From Terriglobia bacterium (GTDB taxonomy: Bacteria; Acidobacteriota; Terriglobia; Bryobacterales; Bryobacteraceae): a stretch of DNA of 64,000 nucleotides. The stretch is taken from positions 1 through 64,000 of the forward strand of contig JAIQFE010000007.1 of assembly GCA_020073445.1 (NCBI GenBank), written 5' to 3'. Shown here piece by piece: positions 32,759 through 41,840 of the stretch. The translations under genes were made by a program, and so were the position numbers. Below the pieces are notes generated by a model that searched no databases, was not told the origin of the DNA, and saw nothing but the letters and a program-made list of their open reading frames with translations. How positions within the stretch are numbered: position 1 is the stretch's first letter; each line of letters begins with the position of its first letter.

Positions 32759-33718
32759 ATGCCCCCGGAAATGGTGCTCGAGCTGCGCCGCGTGTCCAAG
32801 GACTTCGCGTCTCACAGAGAAGTGACGCGAGCAGTGGACGAAGTTTCACTAGCAATCCCCCGCGGCGCATTCTTCTCATTGCTGGGACCTTCCGGATGCG
32901 GCAAGACGACCATCCTACGAATGGTTGCCGGCTTTGAAACCCCCACGTCGGGCGAAGTGTGGCTGAACGGCCAGCGCATCGACGCTCTGCCGCCGTACCA
33001 GCGCAATGTCAACACGGTTTTCCAGAGCTACGCGCTCTTTCCCCACCTGACCGTGCAGGGCAACATCGAGTTCGGCCTCCGCCACAAAAAGGGGACAGAC
33101 GACATTAACCGTGTCCGTGACGTGCTGAAACAAGTGCGTCTGGAAGCGAAAGCTTCGCGAAAACCCTCCGAGCTCTCCGGCGGCGAACGCCAGCGGGTCG
33201 CCCTCGCCCGCGCCATCATCCTCCAGCCCGACGTCCTGCTGCTCGATGAACCGCTCTCCGCCCTCGATCCGCAGTTGCGCAAACAAGTTCGGAGCGAATT
33301 GCGCGACCTCCAGCGCCGCGTCGGAGTGACATTCCTGTTCGTAACCCACGATCAGGAGGAAGCCTTGTCCATGTCCGACCAGATCGCCGTGATGAACGCC
33401 GGCGCGCTGGAGCAAGTCGGCACCCCACGCGAGATTTACGCCCGGCCCCGGACGCGCTTCGTCGCCGATTTTCTGGGCGCGATGAACTGGATCGACGGTA
33501 TCGGCGTCCGTCCAGAAGCGGTAAGCATATGTCCCGAAGGTAGAAAAGCCGTCGTCACCTCCGTGACCTATTTGGGTTCGTTTTGTCATATAGCGATGAC
33601 TCTCGAGAGCGGAGAAATCATCGCAGCGCAGACCCCGCCGGGGTCGGCTTATCAACCTGGTCAGACTGTCTGTGTCACGTGGAACCCAGAAGACGAGATT
33701 AGCTGTGAAGCTTCGTAA
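32759..33718 (+). CDS. potA: Spermidine/putrescine-type ABC transporter, ATP-binding protein
   Basis: The 319-aa ATPase has Walker A GPSGCGKTT, the signature LSGGERQRVALARA, Walker B VLLLDEPLSALD and the switch FVTHDQEEALSMSDQIAV, followed by a short TOBE-like C-terminus. It is shorter than typical PotA (about 370 aa). It is the first gene of potABCD and overlaps potB. Substrate is inferred from operon type and PotD homology; other small organic cations are possible. Confidence 0.92.
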   Translation: MPPEMVLELRRVSKDFASHREVTRAVDEVSLAIPRGAFFSLLGPSGCGKTTILRMVAGFETPTSGEVWLNGQRIDALPPYQRNVNTVFQSYALFPHLTVQGNIEFGLRHKKGTDDINRVRDVLKQVRLEAKASRKPSELSGGERQRVALARAIILQPDVLLLDEPLSALDPQLRKQVRSELRDLQRRVGVTFLFVTHDQEEALSMSDQIAVMNAGALEQVGTPREIYARPRTRFVADFLGAMNWIDGIGVRPEAVSICPEGRKAVVTSVTYLGSFCHIAMTLESGEIIAAQTPPGSAYQPGQTVCVTWNPEDEISCEAS

Positions 33719-34529
33719 TATCTTCCTCCAGCCCACGGCGATGCTCATGGCGATCACCATGCTCGCCCCGCTCGCCATCATCGTCGTTTACAGCCTCCTG
33801 ACGCGAGGCGCTTATGGCGGCGTCGAGCTCCCCTGGACCATCGAAAACTTCACGCGCCTGTGGGATCCCGTTTACGGCATCATCTTCCTGCGCTCTTTCT
33901 GGATTGCCGCCGTGGCCACCGCGCTGTGCCTGGTCCTCGGTTTCCCGCTGGCGATGTTCATCGCGCGCTCGGGATCCCGCAAGAACCTGTATCTGAGCCT
34001 GGTGATCCTGCCGTTCTGGACCAGCTTCCTGATCCGCACTTACGCCTGGATGTTCCTTCTGCGCGATACGGGAATAATCAACTCGGTTTTGCAGGCGCTC
34101 GGAATCATCCGCGAACCGCTTCCGCTTCTGTACAACGACGGCGCCGTGATTCTCGGCCTGGTGTACGGATTCCTGCCGTTCATGGTCCTGCCCCTCTACG
34201 CCACTCTGGAGCGCCTGGATCCCAGCCTGCTCGAAGCGGCGGCCGATCTCGGCGCGCGACCTTGGGACACGCTGGTGCGCGTCACCCTGCCGTTGTGCGC
34301 CCCGGGAATCCGCGCCGGTGCGATTCTGGTGTTCGTCCCATGCCTCGGGACCTACCTCACGTCGGACCTGCTGGGCGGAAGCAAGACCGTGCTGATCGGC
34401 AACCTGGTCCAGAATCAGTTTACTGCCTCGCGCGACTGGCCCTTCGGCGCGGCTTTATCGCTGGCGCTGATGGCGGTCGCGATGCTGCTCCTGTTCGCGG
34501 CACGCCGTAACGGCGAGGAGCTTCTATGA
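33705..34529 (+). CDS. potB: Spermidine/putrescine-type ABC permease
   Basis: The 274-aa inner membrane protein has about six helices and the permease signature EAAADLGARPWDTLVRVTLPLCAPG (about residues 180-205) that contacts the ATPase. It starts with GTG at 33705 inside the end of potA (14-bp overlap); a GTG further up at 33672 would overlap more. The stop overlaps the potC start by 4 bp. Confidence 0.9.
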   Translation: MKLRNIFLQPTAMLMAITMLAPLAIIVVYSLLTRGAYGGVELPWTIENFTRLWDPVYGIIFLRSFWIAAVATALCLVLGFPLAMFIARSGSRKNLYLSLVILPFWTSFLIRTYAWMFLLRDTGIINSVLQALGIIREPLPLLYNDGAVILGLVYGFLPFMVLPLYATLERLDPSLLEAAADLGARPWDTLVRVTLPLCAPGIRAGAILVFVPCLGTYLTSDLLGGSKTVLIGNLVQNQFTASRDWPFGAALSLALMAVAMLLLFAARRNGEELL

Positions 34530-35284
34530 AAAAAGGGCTCGCTGTTTACGCCGTGTTCGCCTACGCGTTCCTGCACGTGCCCTTGCTGATCCTCGCCGTG
34601 TTCAGTTTCAACTCCTCGCGGTTCGCAGTGTGGCAGAGCTTCTCGCTCCAGTGGTATCGAGCCGTCGCCGATGACGCCAACCTCATCGAGTCCTCCGTGA
34701 ACAGCCTGATCATCGCCATCGTCGCTACCCTCGCCGCGACCGTCATAGGAACCCTCGCCGCTTACGGTATCTGGAAACGAGGTTCGGCATGGCTGTCCGG
34801 ATCGCTGTACCTTTCGCTGGTGACGCCCGAAATCGTGACAGGCGCCTCGCTGCTCGCGCTGTTTCAGTGGATCTTCCGCTTCGCCCATCTGCGCCTGGGT
34901 ATGCACACCGTCATCCTGGCGCACGTCGGATTCTCGCTGGCCTATGTAGTCGTCGTGGTGCTGGCCCGCCTGCGCAGCTACGATCGCACACTCGAAGAAG
35001 CCGCGCTCGATCTGGGCGCGACCGAGTTCGGGGCCTTCTGGCGTGTCACGCTGCCGTACCTGACTCCTGCGATCGCGGCGGCAGCCATGCTCGCCTTCAC
35101 GGTCTCGATCGACGACTACGTGATCACCAGCCTGGTCGCCGGCGTCGATTCGCAGACGCTGCCCATGGTGATCTATGCGATGGCTCGCCGAGGTGTGAAT
35201 CCGGCGCTCAACGCCGTCTCGACGCTGGTGGTGTTCGGCCTGGGAATGCTGATCATGTTGTCCGAGAGGCTGCGCAAAACGTGA
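34526..35284 (+). CDS. potC: Spermidine/putrescine-type ABC permease
   Basis: The 252-aa second permease has the same six-helix pattern and the loop EEAALDLGATEFGAFWRVTLPYLTP (about 150-175). It is coupled by 4-bp overlaps to potB upstream and potD downstream (GTGA). Confidence 0.9.
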   Translation: MKKGLAVYAVFAYAFLHVPLLILAVFSFNSSRFAVWQSFSLQWYRAVADDANLIESSVNSLIIAIVATLAATVIGTLAAYGIWKRGSAWLSGSLYLSLVTPEIVTGASLLALFQWIFRFAHLRLGMHTVILAHVGFSLAYVVVVVLARLRSYDRTLEEAALDLGATEFGAFWRVTLPYLTPAIAAAAMLAFTVSIDDYVITSLVAGVDSQTLPMVIYAMARRGVNPALNAVSTLVVFGLGMLIMLSERLRKT

Positions 35285-36321
35285 ATCGCCGAACCTTCCT
35301 CCTCGGCGCCGCTACTGCCGCAGCCTGCAGCCGCGGCGCTCGACTGAACGTCTTCAACTGGTCCGATTACGTCGCGCCGGACACCGTCCCCAACTTCGAG
35401 CGCGAATTCGGCCTGCGTGTTCGCTATGGCACCTACGAAAGCATCCCGGAGATGCTCGCCAAGGTCATGAGCGGCAACTCGGGATGGGACGTGATCTTCC
35501 CGTCAGCCGAATACATCCAGCCGATGCGCGACATGGGCCTGCTCGCGAGGTTGAATCACGACTGGCTGCCCAATCTCAGCAACCTCGAACAACAATTCCA
35601 GCAGCCGCCCTGGGACCCCGGTCTCGATTGGTCGGTTCCCTACATGCACGGGGCGACCGGGATCGTCTACCAGAAGAGTCTTGGATGGGAGCCGCGAGCC
35701 TGGTCGGATTTATGGGATGCGCGCCTGGCGGGCAAGCTCACCATGCTCGACGACCCTCCGGAAGTGTTCGCCGCGTGCCTCAAGACGTTAGGCTACTCGC
35801 TGAATTCGTCCGATCCTACCCAGCTCAAAGCCGCCCAGCAGCGAGCCATTGCGCAGAAGCCCTTGGTCCGTGCGTATCTCAATGCTGAGGTCCGCGATCA
35901 GTTGGTGGCAGGCGATGTCGCAGTCGCTCAAGCCTGGGCCGTCACAGCCGCGCAGGCGATCGCCGCGGCCTCCGAGCGGAGCGACGGTGTAAGTGTGTCG
36001 AAGCTCGCCTTCTCGTTCCCGTCCGAGGGCTTCCCACGCTATGCCGATAACGTGGCCATCTTGCGCGAAAGCAGCCGCCAGGAAGCCGCGCATCGCTTCA
36101 TCGACTACCTGTTGCGGCCGCGTGTAGCCGCGGCCATTGTCGAGACCACTCACACCGCCGCCTGCAACGGCGCTGCGCAGGACTACCTGCCCGAGGCGCT
36201 GCGTTCCGATCCGGTACTCTATCCATCCGCTGAAATCCTGTCGCGCGGGGAATGGTTCGCCCCGCAATCGGCCGCCGGACAGCGCCTGCGCGACCGACTG
36301 TGGACCGAAATCAAGACCTAG
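35281..36321 (+). CDS. potD: Spermidine/putrescine-type periplasmic binding protein
   Basis: The 346-aa protein begins NRRTFLLGAATAAACSRG, a twin-arginine or lipoprotein-like export signal with Cys16, followed by the PotD-type start LNVFNWSDYVAPDTVPNFER and YGTYESIPEMLAKVMSG. Core segments such as VPYMHGATGIVYQK, GKLTMLDDPPEVF and FPSEGFPRYADNVAIL are family-typical. It starts with GTG overlapping the potC stop and completes the transporter operon. Confidence 0.9.
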   Translation: MNRRTFLLGAATAAACSRGARLNVFNWSDYVAPDTVPNFEREFGLRVRYGTYESIPEMLAKVMSGNSGWDVIFPSAEYIQPMRDMGLLARLNHDWLPNLSNLEQQFQQPPWDPGLDWSVPYMHGATGIVYQKSLGWEPRAWSDLWDARLAGKLTMLDDPPEVFAACLKTLGYSLNSSDPTQLKAAQQRAIAQKPLVRAYLNAEVRDQLVAGDVAVAQAWAVTAAQAIAAASERSDGVSVSKLAFSFPSEGFPRYADNVAILRESSRQEAAHRFIDYLLRPRVAAAIVETTHTAACNGAAQDYLPEALRSDPVLYPSAEILSRGEWFAPQSAAGQRLRDRLWTEIKT

Positions 36322-36329
36322 AACAGAGA

Positions 36330-36872
36330 CTAGTCACCCATGTTGTATTTGCCGAACAACACGACCTTCGAATCCGTGATCGCCAGCAACTGGTTGTCCT
36401 TATCCCCGCCCGTATAAATCACGCGTGCGCTGACGCCAATCTCCGGCTGTGTCGAGCTCACGATCGCCCGTCCCTCGTCAAAGACCAGCTCTGGACTCGG
36501 AACCGCATTGACTACGGTGATCTCTCCGGGAAGATTGCGGGAGCTGAAATCGACTGTGAAGTCCGGCGGGATCGAGAAGGCGGCGACTCCAACCGGCGCT
36601 GTATTGTCCTGGAATCCCCGGAAAAACGAGACGAACACGCGATTGGTCACGCGCGATTGATTCGTGATCGACACCACCGTCGCGGAGCGGATCGCGCCGC
36701 CGGTTTGTGAGTTCATGTAGGTCACCAGATAACGGGGCTCCGACGGGATGCCTGCCGCTTCCACCGCGCCTACCTGCCCCAACTCAACATAATGTTCCAG
36801 CAGCTTAAGAGCCGCCGGATCCTTGGGCAGATTCGCCGCCTCACGCTTGAAATCAAACTTCTTTGTAGCCAT
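36330..36872 (-). CDS. Hypothetical protein
   Basis: The 180-aa product has no signal peptide. The N-terminal helix part (ATKKFDFKREAANLPKDPAA) is followed by a beta-rich region (residues 45-170) including VSFFRGFQDNTAPVGVAAFS and IGVSARVIYTGGDK. No family is recognised. GGAGGAGAA lies upstream of the ATG. It converges on potD with 8 bp between. Confidence 0.6.
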   Translation of the reverse strand: MATKKFDFKREAANLPKDPAALKLLEHYVELGQVGAVEAAGIPSEPRYLVTYMNSQTGGAIRSATVVSITNQSRVTNRVFVSFFRGFQDNTAPVGVAAFSIPPDFTVDFSSRNLPGEITVVNAVPSPELVFDEGRAIVSSTQPEIGVSARVIYTGGDKDNQLLAITDSKVVLFGKYNMGD

Positions 36873-37038
36873 AGGTATTCTCCTCCGAGATCTTTCTCAA
36901 TCTGAATCCCCGGCCGGTATGCGTCTAGGGCGCCTTTCCAATCCGGTGGACGTTTACTAGTGACTCGAGGAGCGTGGCCGTTACGCCGAAAAGAGAGGAT
37001 CTGTTCGAATTCTGATCGGGAGCTTTGCTGCTGCTAGC

Positions 37039-37671
37039 TCAACGCGACGATTTCCGATCGCGGATGAGATTCGCCATCTCGTGGCCCGAATGCGAACCGA
37101 GAGCATCAAGTCCGGCGATGACGCCTTGCCGATCCGCATCGGAGCGGTTCTGGCTGACTTTCCACTTGCCCTCCAGACGGTCTACCGAGATCTCAACACC
37201 CACAATGGCTTTGGCTAGCCCTTCGACGTACTCCAACGGCGCGTCCGAAACCGACCATGGCTCGGGTGAGCCGCTCTCCTGGAAGTCCGTTAGCTCATGG
37301 AGGTGCGTCATTAACGAAGCCGCGTCCTCGAACAGGCGCGCGGGACCGGCGGCGTGGACAGCTGTGTAATTCCAGGTGGGAACCACTTTGGCGTGCTCGC
37401 GCTTGGCGGCATACCAGTTCGGCGTGATGTAGTGATCCGCACCCACGAAGGTGACCAGCACGCGTGCATCGGATTGCAGCCGGTGCCAGAGAGGATTCGC
37501 TCGTGCCATGTGGCAGCGCAGCAGTCCGGCTGCAGCGTCCAGGAAGAAGGGCAAGTGTGCAGCTTCCGGACCGTCCGCACCGTTCGCAATCAGGGTTCCC
37601 AGCGGATGAGTCCGGATGAATTCATGCAGTACATCCACGCGCGTTTCCGCGAAAAATGCCGGAATATACAT
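37039..37671 (-). CDS. FMN-binding negative transcriptional regulator (PaiB-like)
   Basis: The 210-aa protein matches PaiB-type flavin-binding split-barrel proteins: MYIPAFFAETRVDVLHEFIR, THPLGTLIANG, HMARANPLWHRL, VTFVGADHYITPNWYAAK, VPTWNYTAVHAAGPARLF and the C-terminal EGKWKVSQNRSDADRQGV. Members repress sporulation or protease genes in Bacillus or act as flavin oxidoreductases. It is divergent from the deacetylase gene. Confidence 0.88.
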   Translation of the reverse strand: MYIPAFFAETRVDVLHEFIRTHPLGTLIANGADGPEAAHLPFFLDAAAGLLRCHMARANPLWHRLQSDARVLVTFVGADHYITPNWYAAKREHAKVVPTWNYTAVHAAGPARLFEDAASLMTHLHELTDFQESGSPEPWSVSDAPLEYVEGLAKAIVGVEISVDRLEGKWKVSQNRSDADRQGVIAGLDALGSHSGHEMANLIRDRKSSR

Positions 37672-37727
37672 GCGATTCATTATGTCGCAGGTTCCATAAG
37701 GATCGCGCGGCGCGTTACTCTCGAATA

Positions 37728-38630
37728 ATGCGTCTCGCCGTGTTTCTCCTCCTGGGCGCCATTGCGTCCGGAGCCGGACGTGAAGTAGCGATCACCATCG
37801 ACGACTTGCCTCGTGGTGGCGACGGAGGTCCGCGAGATCTCTCCGCCGTCAAATCGATGACCGAGCGCCTGCTCAAACCCTTCCACGACGAAAAGATCCC
37901 GCTGATCGGCTTTGTCAATGAAGGCCGCAAAGTCGACTTCAGGCCCGACGGACTTCGCCAGATTCTCGATCTCTGGCTCGATGCAGGAGCGGATCTCGGC
38001 AACCACTCCTACTCGCATCTCAACATTAACAATGTGCCGCTGGAGCAATACACGGCGGACATCACCAAGGGCGAACCGATCCTGCGCGCGGCGCTCGCGG
38101 CCCGTGGAAAGAAGATCGAATTCTACCGGCATCCTTTTCTCTTCACCGGTCCGACAGCTCAAATCAAGCAACAGATGCAGGAATTTCTGGACAAGCACGG
38201 CTACCGTGTCGCGCCAGTGACGCTCGACGACGGCGATTACGAATACGCGGCACTATATACCAAGCCCGAATTCAAGGATCGGGTACGAAAAGAATACGTG
38301 CCGTACATGGAGTCGATCGTCGCCGCTTTCGAGAACATGTCCATCCAAGTCGTCGGCCAGGAGATTCCGCAGATCCTCCTGATTCATACCAGCCAGATGA
38401 ATGCCGACCTGATGCCTGACCTGCTCGCCATGTTCCGGCGACGGGGATACACGTTTGTCTCCCTCGATCATGCCCTGGCCGATCCCGCCTATCGGCTCCA
38501 TGACGACTACGTCGGACGCGGCGGTTTCTCCTGGATCCATCGTTGGGCGGTGGCCAAGGGAATCAAGACCACGCCGGAGCCTGATCCGCCCTCCTGGGTG
38601 CAGAAGGCATACGCGGCCGCTTCCCAATAA
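37728..38630 (+). CDS. Polysaccharide deacetylase family protein
   Basis: The 300-aa protein has a signal peptide (RLAVFLLLGAIASGAG) and a NodB-like domain with the catalytic aspartates in ITIDDLPRG, the metal-binding NHSYSHLNINN and the RHPFLFTG segment. It removes acetyl or similar groups from an extracellular polysaccharide or peptidoglycan. ATG 37728 gives a proper signal peptide. It sits about 58 bp upstream of cdaA, in the same direction. Confidence 0.85.
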   Translation: MRLAVFLLLGAIASGAGREVAITIDDLPRGGDGGPRDLSAVKSMTERLLKPFHDEKIPLIGFVNEGRKVDFRPDGLRQILDLWLDAGADLGNHSYSHLNINNVPLEQYTADITKGEPILRAALAARGKKIEFYRHPFLFTGPTAQIKQQMQEFLDKHGYRVAPVTLDDGDYEYAALYTKPEFKDRVRKEYVPYMESIVAAFENMSIQVVGQEIPQILLIHTSQMNADLMPDLLAMFRRRGYTFVSLDHALADPAYRLHDDYVGRGGFSWIHRWAVAKGIKTTPEPDPPSWVQKAYAAASQ

Positions 38631-38688
38631 GACCTATTGGCGTGGCTTGCACCACGCGATAGACTGGTGAGGTCAGACTGCCTCCCCC

Positions 38689-39507
38689 ATGCCGCAGATC
38701 TTGTTGCCGGTCATCCCGAAGCTTACGCTCACCGCGGTGATCGATATTTTGGCCGTGGCGGTGCTGATTTACCAGTTCATTCTGATGCTGCGGGGCCGCC
38801 GCGCCATCCACGTCTTCGGTGGCTTGCTGGGCCTGGTGGTCTTGTATCTGGTGGCAGCGTCGCTGCGTTTGAATCTGCTCCGTTCTGCCCTGGCAGCTCT
38901 GGCGCCTTATACCGCCATCGCCCTGATCGTCATGTTTCAGGGCGAAATTCGCGGCCTGCTGACCCGCATCGGACGAATCCGCTGGCTGGGGCTCGGAGGC
39001 CAATTGGAGCGCCGCGAAGTAGTGGATGAAATCGTCCTGGCCGTCCAACAGATGATCGAGGACAAAACCGGAGCGCTGATCGTCGTCGAGCGGGAAATCG
39101 GCCTGCGCACCTTTATCGAAAGCGGCGTGGCATTGGACGCGGTGGTATCGCGGGATCTGCTGTGCTCGATTTTCCATCATGGCGGCCAGCTGCACGACGG
39201 CGCGGTGATTATCCAGGGTGACCGCATTGCCGCCGCCGCGTGTTTTCTGCCGCTTCACACGCACCCTGTCAGCGTCCGCAAGATTGGCACGCGTCATCGC
39301 GCGGCGATCGGCGTCACCGAAGGCACCGATGCCCTGGCCGTTGTCCTCTCCGAGGAGCGCGGCCAGATATCGATCGCCTGGCGCGAGGATCTGGAACAAG
39401 ACGTCAGCATCGACCGCTTGCGCGAGCGCTTGATTCACCATGCCACCGGCCGGCCTGCCCGGACGGATCAGACCCCCGAGCCGGAGTGGAGACGGGCTCA
39501 ACCATGA
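38689..39507 (+). CDS. cdaA: Diadenylate cyclase CdaA
   Basis: CdaA makes cyclic di-AMP from two ATP. The 272-aa protein has three N-terminal membrane helices (about 5-80) and a DisA_N catalytic domain with the DGA motif in GGQLHDGAVIIQGD and the RHR motif in IGTRHRAAIGVTEGTDAL. It is the first gene of the cdaA-cdaR-glmM set. c-di-AMP usually controls potassium and osmolyte balance and wall metabolism. Confidence 0.95.
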   Translation: MPQILLPVIPKLTLTAVIDILAVAVLIYQFILMLRGRRAIHVFGGLLGLVVLYLVAASLRLNLLRSALAALAPYTAIALIVMFQGEIRGLLTRIGRIRWLGLGGQLERREVVDEIVLAVQQMIEDKTGALIVVEREIGLRTFIESGVALDAVVSRDLLCSIFHHGGQLHDGAVIIQGDRIAAAACFLPLHTHPVSVRKIGTRHRAAIGVTEGTDALAVVLSEERGQISIAWREDLEQDVSIDRLRERLIHHATGRPARTDQTPEPEWRRAQP

Positions 39508-39529
39508 GACCAGCCATGAGATCGCAAAC

Positions 39530-39964
39530 ATGATGCGGGTGGTGGACGTCGTAACCCGCAACTTTGGCTGGAAGCTGCTTTCCGTGGGCTTGGCCGTGCT
39601 GCTCTGGATCGCCGTGGAAGGCGAACCCGAGCTGGTCACCGTGCAGTCCGTTCCCGTCTTCTACCGGAACGTCGAGCCCTCTTTGGCGCTGGTTGCGAAT
39701 CCCCCTGCCGCGGTCCGGCTGGAGTTACGCGGGGCCTCCGACGTTCTGGGCCGTGACAATTTGTCGAACGTCGTTGTGTTGTTGGACCTGGCCGGAGTGA
39801 CCGAACCCGGCGAGAGAGTTTTCCCGATCTCGCACACTAATGTGACATTGCCCGCGGGCGTGAACTTTGTCCGCTCGGATCCGTCCGAGCTGAGGCTGCA
39901 CTTGGATCAAGCCTCTGCCGATAGACCATTGGAACCTAAAGGGAATTCCGCCCCGAAACGATGA
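39530..39964 (+). CDS. cdaR: CdaR-like YbbR-domain protein
   Basis: The 144-aa protein has an N-terminal membrane helix (WKLLSVGLAVLLWIAVEG) and one YbbR-like domain with the typical sequence VQSVPVFYRNVEPSLAL and LPAGVNFVRSDPSELRLHLD. CdaR regulates CdaA at the membrane; Firmicute CdaR carries several YbbR domains, so this is a short form. Its stop overlaps the glmM start by 4 bp. Confidence 0.85.
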   Translation: MMRVVDVVTRNFGWKLLSVGLAVLLWIAVEGEPELVTVQSVPVFYRNVEPSLALVANPPAAVRLELRGASDVLGRDNLSNVVVLLDLAGVTEPGERVFPISHTNVTLPAGVNFVRSDPSELRLHLDQASADRPLEPKGNSAPKR

Positions 39965-41289
39965 GACAGTTATTTGGAACTGACGGCATACGCGGCAAAG
40001 CGGGGGACTATCCTCTGGACCGCCCGACCACCTTCGCCGTAGGCGTGGCACTGGCGCAATGGATCGGCACGAACCATCTGAATCCTGAAGTGGTCCTCGG
40101 CATGGACACACGCGAGTCCGGACCTTGGATCGCGGAACACGTCGCGGGTGGCCTGGCCCAGGGCGGGGTACGCGCGCGCAGCGCCGGACTCATCAGCACC
40201 CCTGGATTGGCCTTCGTCACGAAGACCGGACCGTTCGCCGCCGGCGTCATGATTTCGGCTTCGCACAATCCGTTCCAGGACAACGGCATCAAGATCTTCG
40301 ATCATTCCGGTTTCAAGCTGCCGGATCAACAGGAGCACACCATCGAAGGCTACATCTTTGGATGGACGGGTCAAGGCAAGCCTCCGTCTCCTCAGAAGCT
40401 AACGGTGGATGAAGGGCTGGATCAGGCATACGTGGAACACCTCGCCGGCACCATGCCCGACGGACTGGCGGGTATGACTATCGTGGTGGACGCAGCCAAC
40501 GGGGCGGCCACGCACCTGGGGCCCGCGCTGTTTGAGCGGCTGGGAGCCAAGGTCGATCGGATCCACTGCGCGCCGGACGGCAAGAACATCAATCTCAATT
40601 GCGGCGCTCTGCATGTCGAAGGATTGCGGAAGCGCGTGCTCGAGACCGGCGCGACCCTGGGTGTCGCCTTCGACGGCGACGCCGACCGGGCCATGTTCAT
40701 TTCGCAGTCCGGAAAGCTCGTGGATGGTGATGGCGTGCTGCTGCTATGCGGCCGCCGCTTGCAGGCCACGCGCGGGCTGAAAGAAGTCGTCTCGACGGTG
40801 ATGTCGAACCTGGGCCTGGAGCGCGCGCTGGCTCAGCACGGGATCGGCATGGTTCGGACTCCGGTAGGCGATAAATACGTGCTGGAAGAGATGATCAAGC
40901 GCGATGCGCTTCTCGGCGGCGAGCAGAGCGGCCACGTGATCTTCCGTGAATTCGCCACCACCGGCGATGGTCTTCTGACCGCGCTGCGCGTATGCGAAGT
41001 CATGCGGACCTCCGGCAAGGATTTGGACCAGCTCACGGCCGAGCTCGAGATTTATCCGCAGCTTCTGGTGAACGTTCGCGTCAAAGAGCGGCGTCCGCTG
41101 GAAGATATGGCCACGGTCAAAGAAGAGATTCGCCGCATGGAAGCCGAGTTCGGTAATACCGGCCGCGTCGTCGTGCGGTTCTCGGGCACGGAGCCTCTGG
41201 CCCGGGTGATGGTCGAAGGTCCGAAGCTGGACCGCGTGGAGCACTTCGCGGAATCCATCGCCGCGGCGATCCGCAGCGAGTTGGGCTAG
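39961..41289 (+). CDS. glmM: Phosphoglucosamine mutase
   Basis: GlmM turns glucosamine 6-phosphate into glucosamine 1-phosphate for UDP-GlcNAc and peptidoglycan. The 442-aa protein has RQLFGTDGIRGKAG, the phosphoserine loop MISASHNPFQDNGIKIFD, the metal loop AFDGDADRAMF, the sugar loop LLGGEQSGHVI and the phosphate loop RFSGTEPLARVM. It is coupled to cdaR. A class C hairpin after the stop may act as terminator. Confidence 0.96.
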   Translation: MRQLFGTDGIRGKAGDYPLDRPTTFAVGVALAQWIGTNHLNPEVVLGMDTRESGPWIAEHVAGGLAQGGVRARSAGLISTPGLAFVTKTGPFAAGVMISASHNPFQDNGIKIFDHSGFKLPDQQEHTIEGYIFGWTGQGKPPSPQKLTVDEGLDQAYVEHLAGTMPDGLAGMTIVVDAANGAATHLGPALFERLGAKVDRIHCAPDGKNINLNCGALHVEGLRKRVLETGATLGVAFDGDADRAMFISQSGKLVDGDGVLLLCGRRLQATRGLKEVVSTVMSNLGLERALAQHGIGMVRTPVGDKYVLEEMIKRDALLGGEQSGHVIFREFATTGDGLLTALRVCEVMRTSGKDLDQLTAELEIYPQLLVNVRVKERRPLEDMATVKEEIRRMEAEFGNTGRVVVRFSGTEPLARVMVEGPKLDRVEHFAESIAAAIRSELG

Positions 41290-41299
41290 TCCTACCCTG

Positions 41300-41334
41300 G
41301 GAAAAGGGGACAGAGTAGTCTGTCCCCTTTTTCC
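41300..41334. repeat. Hairpin repeat, class C (short form), possible terminator
   Basis: AAAAGGGGACAGA (41302-41314) and TCTGTCCCCTTTT (41319-41331) form a perfect 13-bp stem with loop GTAG, followed by T and CC. It has the same GGGGACAG core as the class B elements and would also work as an intrinsic terminator after glmM. Confidence 0.8.
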
Positions 41335-41386
41335 GTTTCCGAGCCGCGACAGTGATGAAGCGGGCATCGCACTATAATAAGTAAAC

Positions 41387-41833
41387 ATGTTCTTCAAGAA
41401 CCAGAAGCCCCACCAGTGGACCTTTGACGAGCGCCTCGGCGACCTGAAGCAGTTCCGCTTTGAAGTAAAGAGCCAGGGCACCGGCGCGCTGGTCATCCGA
41501 GACGGCTGCGGGGCGGTGGTGGAGAATCTGGCCGAAGGCAAAGTCAAGGTCGGCAAAGCCGGCGTGCTGGTCGGCGGCGAAATCGCCAATCTGGTGAGCC
41601 GCGGCTATCAGATGTTCCTGCGAACTCCGTCGGGCAAAGAGATTCCCGCGCTGGCCGATCAGCTTAAGAAACTTCATGCGTTCGATGAAGACTTGCGCGA
41701 AGGCTTGGGCCTGACCAGCCTGTACAACTTGTCGCTGGGCACCACTTCCGACGATCATCTCTACGACCGCGTGGAAGACCGCGACGCTCCGCATCATCCC
41801 CGGCCCTGGGAAGTCAAAGCCGCAAGGCAGTAG
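41387..41833 (+). CDS. Conserved hypothetical protein
   Basis: The 148-aa soluble protein has a compact alpha/beta N-terminal part (FDERLGDLKQFRFEVKSQGT, a strand ALVIRDGCGAVVENLAEG) and a hydrophilic His/Asp-rich end (DHLYDRVEDRDAPHHPRP). No signal or membrane segment is seen. No family is recognised. It is followed 7 bp downstream by the MFS gene. Confidence 0.65.
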   Translation: MFFKNQKPHQWTFDERLGDLKQFRFEVKSQGTGALVIRDGCGAVVENLAEGKVKVGKAGVLVGGEIANLVSRGYQMFLRTPSGKEIPALADQLKKLHAFDEDLREGLGLTSLYNLSLGTTSDDHLYDRVEDRDAPHHPRPWEVKAARQ

Positions 41834-41840
41834 AGGTTAT

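Noticed and set aside
33086-33099. AAAAAGGGGACAGA inside potA, equal to a class B/C repeat arm
   Set aside because: No complementary arm follows, and the coding sequence (HKKGTDD) fits the normal PotA helical region, so it is probably chance.
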